From Bifidobacterium breve (lineage in GTDB: Bacteria > Actinomycetota > Acidimicrobiia > IMCC26256 > PALSA-555), in the NCBI GenBank assembly GCA_945889545.1, contig CAMDCC010000108.1, positions 1-8,854 of the forward strand: DNA of 8,854 nt. The letters are read 5' to 3'. Position 1 is the first letter of the stretch. Every line of letters begins with the position of its first letter. Below, in pieces: positions 5,938-8,854 of the stretch. The notes beneath the pieces are model-generated. The model saw only the letters and a program-made list of their open reading frames with translations. It did not search any database and was not told the DNA's origin. The position numbers and the translations under genes are program-made.

Positions 5938-6639
5938 CCGAGTGCCGTGGTCGAGGAGATGCAGCAACAGGTCGGGCGGTGAGAGAGCGAGCGCTTGCGC
6001 CGTCCCGAGGTCGAGCGTCTCGGCGTCGTCCCAGAACGCAGTGTCGGCGTTCGGGCCAAGTGATCCGTGCAGCGCGTGCCAATGAAGGTCGAGGTGGCCG
6101 TCGGTCCCGCGATCGAAGCCCCAGGAGTGGCGGCGAGGTACCGCGCGCCATCGCACCCAGAGGGGCGTACATCCGCTCTGGGGTACCCATCCCGCGCTTG
6201 TGAGCACGCCGATGGCCGCGTCAAGGTCGCGAGCTCGAACGAGGATGTCGACGTCGTACATCGGGCGAGCACCCCAGTCGCCGCCGAGGTATCGCACCAT
6301 CGATGCGCCTTTCAGGATGATCGCCGAGACCTGTCGCGAGTGCAACGCGTCGACCACGACCGCGGCATCGCGCACGAGAAGCTGGTTCTTGACCCAGGCA
6401 TGGCGATAGATGCCCTTGATGAGCTGCCATTCCGGGTCGGGAGTGGCAATGAGATCGGCGCGCCGGGCGAGCATCGGGAGCAAGCGCTGCGACGGGCCGT
6501 CCACGTCGGCAAGCGGAACAAGTGAGCGCCACTCCTTCCACGCCTCGAGGGCAGGAGCGCCGGTCATGAGCACTGCCCGCAAGAGCAATCGCGCGTCGGC
6601 GCTGACGGCGCTCACCAGCGCGTCGTCGGTTTGGCTCAC
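5536..6639 (-). CDS. Nucleotidyltransferase family protein, N-terminal part, frameshifted
   Basis: The literal frame gives 367 residues, but only about the first 235 look like protein of the uncharacterised nucleotidyltransferase family (PF14907 type). Catalytic-site motifs are ILKGASMVRYLGG (108-120), RPMYDVDILV with Asp129 and Asp131 as the metal-binding pair, and a third acidic position in HLDLHWH (Asp184). ALSPPDLLLHLLDHGTRG follows, and after 5935 the frame becomes Arg/Ser-rich and meaningless. The proper continuation lies in another frame, so one base appears to be missing from the C5 run at 5935-5939. The family occurs in some lasso-peptide clusters and beside glycosyltransferases; its substrate is unknown to me. 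The GTG start overlaps the GT2 stop by 4 bases (GTGA), indicating translational coupling. Gene death and sequencing error cannot be separated here. Confidence 0.75.
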   Translation of the reverse strand: MSQTDDALVSAVSADARLLLRAVLMTGAPALEAWKEWRSLVPLADVDGPSQRLLPMLARRADLIATPDPEWQLIKGIYRHAWVKNQLLVRDAAVVVDALHSRQVSAIILKGASMVRYLGGDWGARPMYDVDILVRARDLDAAIGVLTSAGWVPQSGCTPLWVRWRAVPRRHSWGFDRGTDGHLDLHWHALHGSLGPNADTAFWDDAETLDLGTAQALALSPPDLLLHLLDHGTRGQRSRRSNGSPTRRLCCAHKTRRRSRRASATKRESTASLARYAPACARSRSWSRSRRPPRCTTGWCRRGAQRWNDSPTIRAAARRLPRCTTPHGPSDSSAAVGDRRSAVHKASPDRGWTSRSCATECSCLRMR

Positions 6640-7352
6640 GAACTGCCCGGGCCTCGATCGGTCGGCTGATTCGCCTGACGGGCTCGATGTGCACGCACGA
6701 TCGTGATGAGATCGCGACGCGCGCCCTCCCGCTGCGTGATCCCCACGTTCTTGTCGTGGATGCGCCGTCGGGAGACGACGTCGGGGATCGGCACGAGGTG
6801 AACACGAGCTGATCGTGCTCGTGACTGCCAGTCGAGGTTCGCACCCGTCATGAGGCGCTCGTCGAGTGGCCCGACCCGATCGAAAGCAAGTCGGTGGAGG
6901 AGCAGCGAGGAGAGCATCGCAACCGCAGGCGGATCCGGATCGATGCGGAAGCGCTCCCGATTCGGCAGGGGGATGTCGGGACTCACGAACTGCTCGAGCC
7001 GCCCGAACACGCCATCAGGCGCGTCGGACTCGGCCAGCCGTGCGAGACGCATCCCCAACGATCCCGCGGTCCACATGTCGTCGGCGTCGAGGAAGGCCAA
7101 GAACTCCCCCGACGTCGCCGTGATACCGAGGTTTGTCGCCGCGGCCTGGCCCGTCGGCGGTTGCGACAGCACTCGGATCGACGCGCCGAACGATTCGAGG
7201 ACGCGTCGAGTGCCATCGGTCGAGCCGTCATCCACCACCACGATCTCCAGCACTGACGGTGTCTGGGTCAGGATGCTCTTGAGTGCTTCGACGATGTAGC
7301 GCTCGCCATCGCGTACCGGCATCACCACGCTCACGTCGCTCGCATCCATCAC
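6636..7352 (-). CDS. GT2-family glycosyltransferase (GT-A fold), short
   Basis: The protein has 238 residues. The nucleotide-binding half begins at once with VSVVMPVRDGERYIVEALKS, then EIVVVDDGSTDGT (36-48), AAATNLGI (71-77) and FLAFLDADDMW with the DXD-type DADD at 89-92. The acceptor half is short, with GANLDWQSRA (170-179, in place of the usual GED-W motif) and VVSRRRIHDKN. This is a single-domain cytoplasmic GT2 with no membrane segment; it should transfer one sugar from a nucleotide donor, but neither donor nor acceptor can be told. The start is GTG 7352 (GTGA overlap with the previous stop) or the adjacent ATG 7349 (TGATG overlap). The end overlaps the nucleotidyltransferase GTG by 4 bases, so the three genes are a tightly coupled transcription unit. 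Confidence 0.9.
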   Translation of the reverse strand: MMDASDVSVVMPVRDGERYIVEALKSILTQTPSVLEIVVVDDGSTDGTRRVLESFGASIRVLSQPPTGQAAATNLGITATSGEFLAFLDADDMWTAGSLGMRLARLAESDAPDGVFGRLEQFVSPDIPLPNRERFRIDPDPPAVAMLSSLLLHRLAFDRVGPLDERLMTGANLDWQSRARSARVHLVPIPDVVSRRRIHDKNVGITQREGARRDLITIVRAHRARQANQPTDRGPGSS

Positions 7353-8335
7353 GGAAGTCCGTCGAGCACGGTCTGCATCATGTCCACCACACGGTCGGGA
7401 TCACTCCCGAGCTCGACCTGCGCGCACACCACTGTCCGGAGCAACGCGGCCAACGCGGCCAACGTTTGGGTCCCCGCGCCCAAGCCCTCGAGCACTGAGG
7501 CCTGCACGAGCGTGCGAAACGCCGTGTTCGTGTCGATGGGTGTGACCGACGTCGACACCGATGCGGTGATGCGCCCGAGGAGCACCGCTCGGACTCGAGC
7601 GCTTTGGCCGAGACGAGACGCCGGGTTCACAACGAGCTGCTCGCTGTCCGGGTCGACAACGAATCGGGCGAGGCTCGGCAGGCGATCGAGCGCATCGGGT
7701 TCGATCTTCGCCAAGCAGTACACGGGATGCACCGTCGGCTCGGCGCCACTGGTGATCATGCAGAAGTCGTCGGCGATGAACTCCCAACCTGCCGCCACGC
7801 ACGCCAAGCCTGTCGTCGACTTCCCCGACCCACTGGCACCCGCCACGACGATCGCCTCGCCATTCCGTGCGACCGCGCTTGCGTGCATCGGCACGAGTGC
7901 CGCGTCGTCGGCCCACCAACGAAGGATCGTCCGAAACGGCGCGCGCTCGAACCATTTCGGGACCGAGCCCTGATCGGCCACACAGACCCAGGCATGCCGG
8001 CGGTCGCGGTCGTACACCGTGATCATCCGTATCCAGGCGTCGTAGGTGACTCGGATGCGGCCCTCGGCGTGCCCGCGCACCGTACCGTTCGGAAGGAACT
8101 CGCGAATCGAGAACGGCGCGCGGGGCGCCGACACGCCGGCTGCGTTCGCGTCCCAGCACGAGATCGTGAGGTCCGGAAACTCTGCCGCTGGCACTTCAAG
8201 CCCAGCGAACGCGGGCCACAGCCGTTCGGCGAGCACGGGCGCGGAGATCTGCAACTCGATGGCGTGATCGGCGATACGGATGTGGCGCTCGATCGGCGCG
8301 TGCAGCACCGCCGCTCGCTCGAACGCCGCGAGCAT
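7349..8335 (-). CDS. HPr-kinase-like P-loop protein
   Basis: The 328 residues resemble the HprK-like proteins found beside PqqD-type genes. The N-terminal half (about 1-145) has HIRIADHAIELQISAP and PDLTISCWD, as in this group. The C-terminal kinase part has HASAVARNG (His151), the Walker A loop GASGSGKST (166-174), FIADDFCMI with the Asp pair at 189-190, and PVYCLAKIEP. Canonical HprK phosphorylates HPr; proteins of this group in paeninodin-type lasso clusters phosphorylate the precursor peptide instead. The substrate here is unknown. The frame stays open to 8713, but that extension overlaps the PqqD-like gene and is out-of-frame noise. ATG 8335 is chosen. TTG 8347 is a serious alternative, because the nearest Shine-Dalgarno (GGGGGGAG, 8359-8366) lies 11 bases before it. 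The stop overlaps the GT2 start by 4 bases. Confidence 0.85.
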   Translation of the reverse strand: MLAAFERAAVLHAPIERHIRIADHAIELQISAPVLAERLWPAFAGLEVPAAEFPDLTISCWDANAAGVSAPRAPFSIREFLPNGTVRGHAEGRIRVTYDAWIRMITVYDRDRRHAWVCVADQGSVPKWFERAPFRTILRWWADDAALVPMHASAVARNGEAIVVAGASGSGKSTTGLACVAAGWEFIADDFCMITSGAEPTVHPVYCLAKIEPDALDRLPSLARFVVDPDSEQLVVNPASRLGQSARVRAVLLGRITASVSTSVTPIDTNTAFRTLVQASVLEGLGAGTQTLAALAALLRTVVCAQVELGSDPDRVVDMMQTVLDGLP

Positions 8336-8358
8336 GCCATCGGCCAACTCGAGGGTTG

Positions 8359-8366
8359 CTCCCCCC
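8359..8366 (-). promoter_or_regulatory. Ribosome binding site candidate of the HprK-like gene
   Basis: On the minus strand GGGGGGAG lies in the 49-base gap after the PqqD-like gene. It is 11 bases from a TTG (8347) and 23 bases from the ATG (8335). The spacing favours the TTG, while start-codon preference favours the ATG. The adjoining CCGGATCCGG palindrome (8365-8374) could modulate access to it. Confidence 0.4.
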
Positions 8367-8384
8367 GGATCCGGAGCCGGGTGG

Positions 8385-8849
8385 CTACTCAGTGGCTGCG
8401 ACCGGCCAACCGGATTCGTCGACCTCATGGATCGGGTCGAGCAACAAGAGCTCTTCGAGGTCGTCGAACTGGTCGACGACCGGCGCGACGTAGACGAGAG
8501 GACCGACGGGCGCTGGGAGTGTGCTCCCAGTGTCGGCCACCTCGGCGGCCGGGTCTGCGCTGGTGATGAGCCTGGCGTCCTCGAGCTGCGCGACGAACTG
8601 ACCGATGTCGGCGGCAGCTCGTGTCGAGTCGATGGCGTACCGATCGGCGATTGCGCCCGCGACGCGCTCGGCGCCGAGTCCGGCGGCGAACGGGAGAGTG
8701 GCCGCAACGCCATCGAAGGCGAAGTACGCGCCGGTCTCGAGATTGATCGCGATGACCTCGTCGTCGAGGCGTTCGTGGGTGGCCCAGGGATTCACCTGGG
8801 GGTTCACCCGGGTATTCACTGGGGGATTCACTCGGGACGAATCGCTCAC
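8385..8849 (-). CDS. PqqD-like peptide-binding protein with C-terminal tail
   Basis: The protein has 154 residues. The PqqD core (about 22-98) reads WATHERLDDEVIAINLETGAYFAF, then DGVAATLPFAAGL, DIGQFVAQLEDARLI; canonical members have a Trp where this has LPF. PqqD-type domains bind leader peptides and hand them to modifying enzymes (RiPP recognition element, lasso B1). Two additions stand out: an N-terminal run of VNPx repeats (7-22) and a 50-residue C-terminal extension ending in LLLLDPIHEVDESGWPVA (134-151). I recall similar tails on PqqD-family proteins of this kind of cluster, which I cannot verify here. The GTG at 8849 is the longest start; GTG codons at 8831, 8819, 8807 and 8795 are all possible because of the repeat, and the last would give a standard-sized core. 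It is the first visible gene of the operon; its promoter lies outside the window. Confidence 0.85.
   Translation of the reverse strand: MSDSSRVNPPVNTRVNPQVNPWATHERLDDEVIAINLETGAYFAFDGVAATLPFAAGLGAERVAGAIADRYAIDSTRAAADIGQFVAQLEDARLITSADPAAEVADTGSTLPAPVGPLVYVAPVVDQFDDLEELLLLDPIHEVDESGWPVAATE
8784..8831 (-). repeat. Four 12-bp tandem repeats encoding VNPx
   Basis: Four consecutive 12-base units run through the 5' end of the PqqD-like gene. On the coding strand the consensus is about GTGAATCCCCNG. They encode VNPP, VNTR, VNPQ and VNPW. Each unit starts with GTG, so each is also a potential translation start. Differences between units are few and mostly at the third codon positions or in the last codon. 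Confidence 0.75.
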
Positions 8850-8854
8850 TGCTC

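Noticed and set aside
5399..6203. Long plus-strand open frames opposite the nucleotidyltransferase
   Set aside because: Arg/Ser/Ala-rich mirror translations of high-GC coding DNA with no motif or ribosome site; the minus strand carries recognisable motifs.
8348..8713. N-terminal extension of the HprK-like frame up to 8713
   Set aside because: It overlaps the PqqD-like gene in another frame and is Ser/Arg/Pro-rich low-quality sequence; the family-like sequence starts only after the PqqD stop.
1..8854. CRISPR arrays, tRNA or rRNA genes, insertion sequences, integrases, attachment sites
   Set aside because: Looked for and not seen: no spaced repeats, no cloverleaf or rRNA-like stretches, no transposase or recombinase motifs, and gene spacing leaves little room for them.

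Overview
The window looks like chromosomal DNA from a high-GC actinobacterium. The grounds are the GC-rich codon use, frequent GTG and TTG starts, a GlnA1/GlnA2 glutamine synthetase pair and a GlnR-type regulator. An uncultured Acidimicrobiia-like lineage would fit, but that is inference and no marker gene settles it.

Left half (about 1-3780), nitrogen assimilation. The last codons of an unidentified plus-strand gene end at 58 and are followed by a strong hairpin (65-90). Next comes glnA1 on the minus strand (110-1546), a type I-beta glutamine synthetase with the adenylylatable tyrosine. A 214-bp divergent region carries a GlnR-like direct repeat and a possible leaderless promoter. On the plus strand follow glnA2 (1761-3086), a type I-alpha synthetase without that tyrosine, and, one base later, a glnR-like OmpR-family regulator (3088-3780). 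Two synthetases, their probable regulator and a candidate operator therefore sit together.

Right half (3782-8849), a minus-strand operon running from the right edge leftwards. In transcription order it holds: a PqqD-like peptide-binding protein with a VNPx-repeat N terminus and a conserved-looking acidic/leucine tail; an HPr-kinase-like P-loop protein; a short GT2 glycosyltransferase; a nucleotidyltransferase of the kind found in some lasso-peptide clusters; a 48-residue single-pass membrane protein; and a GT4 glycosyltransferase. Most junctions in its first part are 4-nt overlaps. PqqD, HPr-kinase-like and nucleotidyltransferase genes are known together in phosphorylated lasso-peptide (paeninodin-type) clusters. 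Here they sit with glycosyltransferases, and no precursor gene, protease or asparagine-synthetase-like cyclase is in the window. The system is either a RiPP-like pathway continuing beyond the right edge, or a surface-glycan pathway that reuses these proteins.

The nucleotidyltransferase gene is broken. A shift at a run of five C (5935-5939) interrupts a well-conserved stretch, and further apparent shifts lie between 5270 and 5400, within a C-terminal segment resembling a beta-sandwich domain. It is either a pseudogene or a site of clustered sequence errors.
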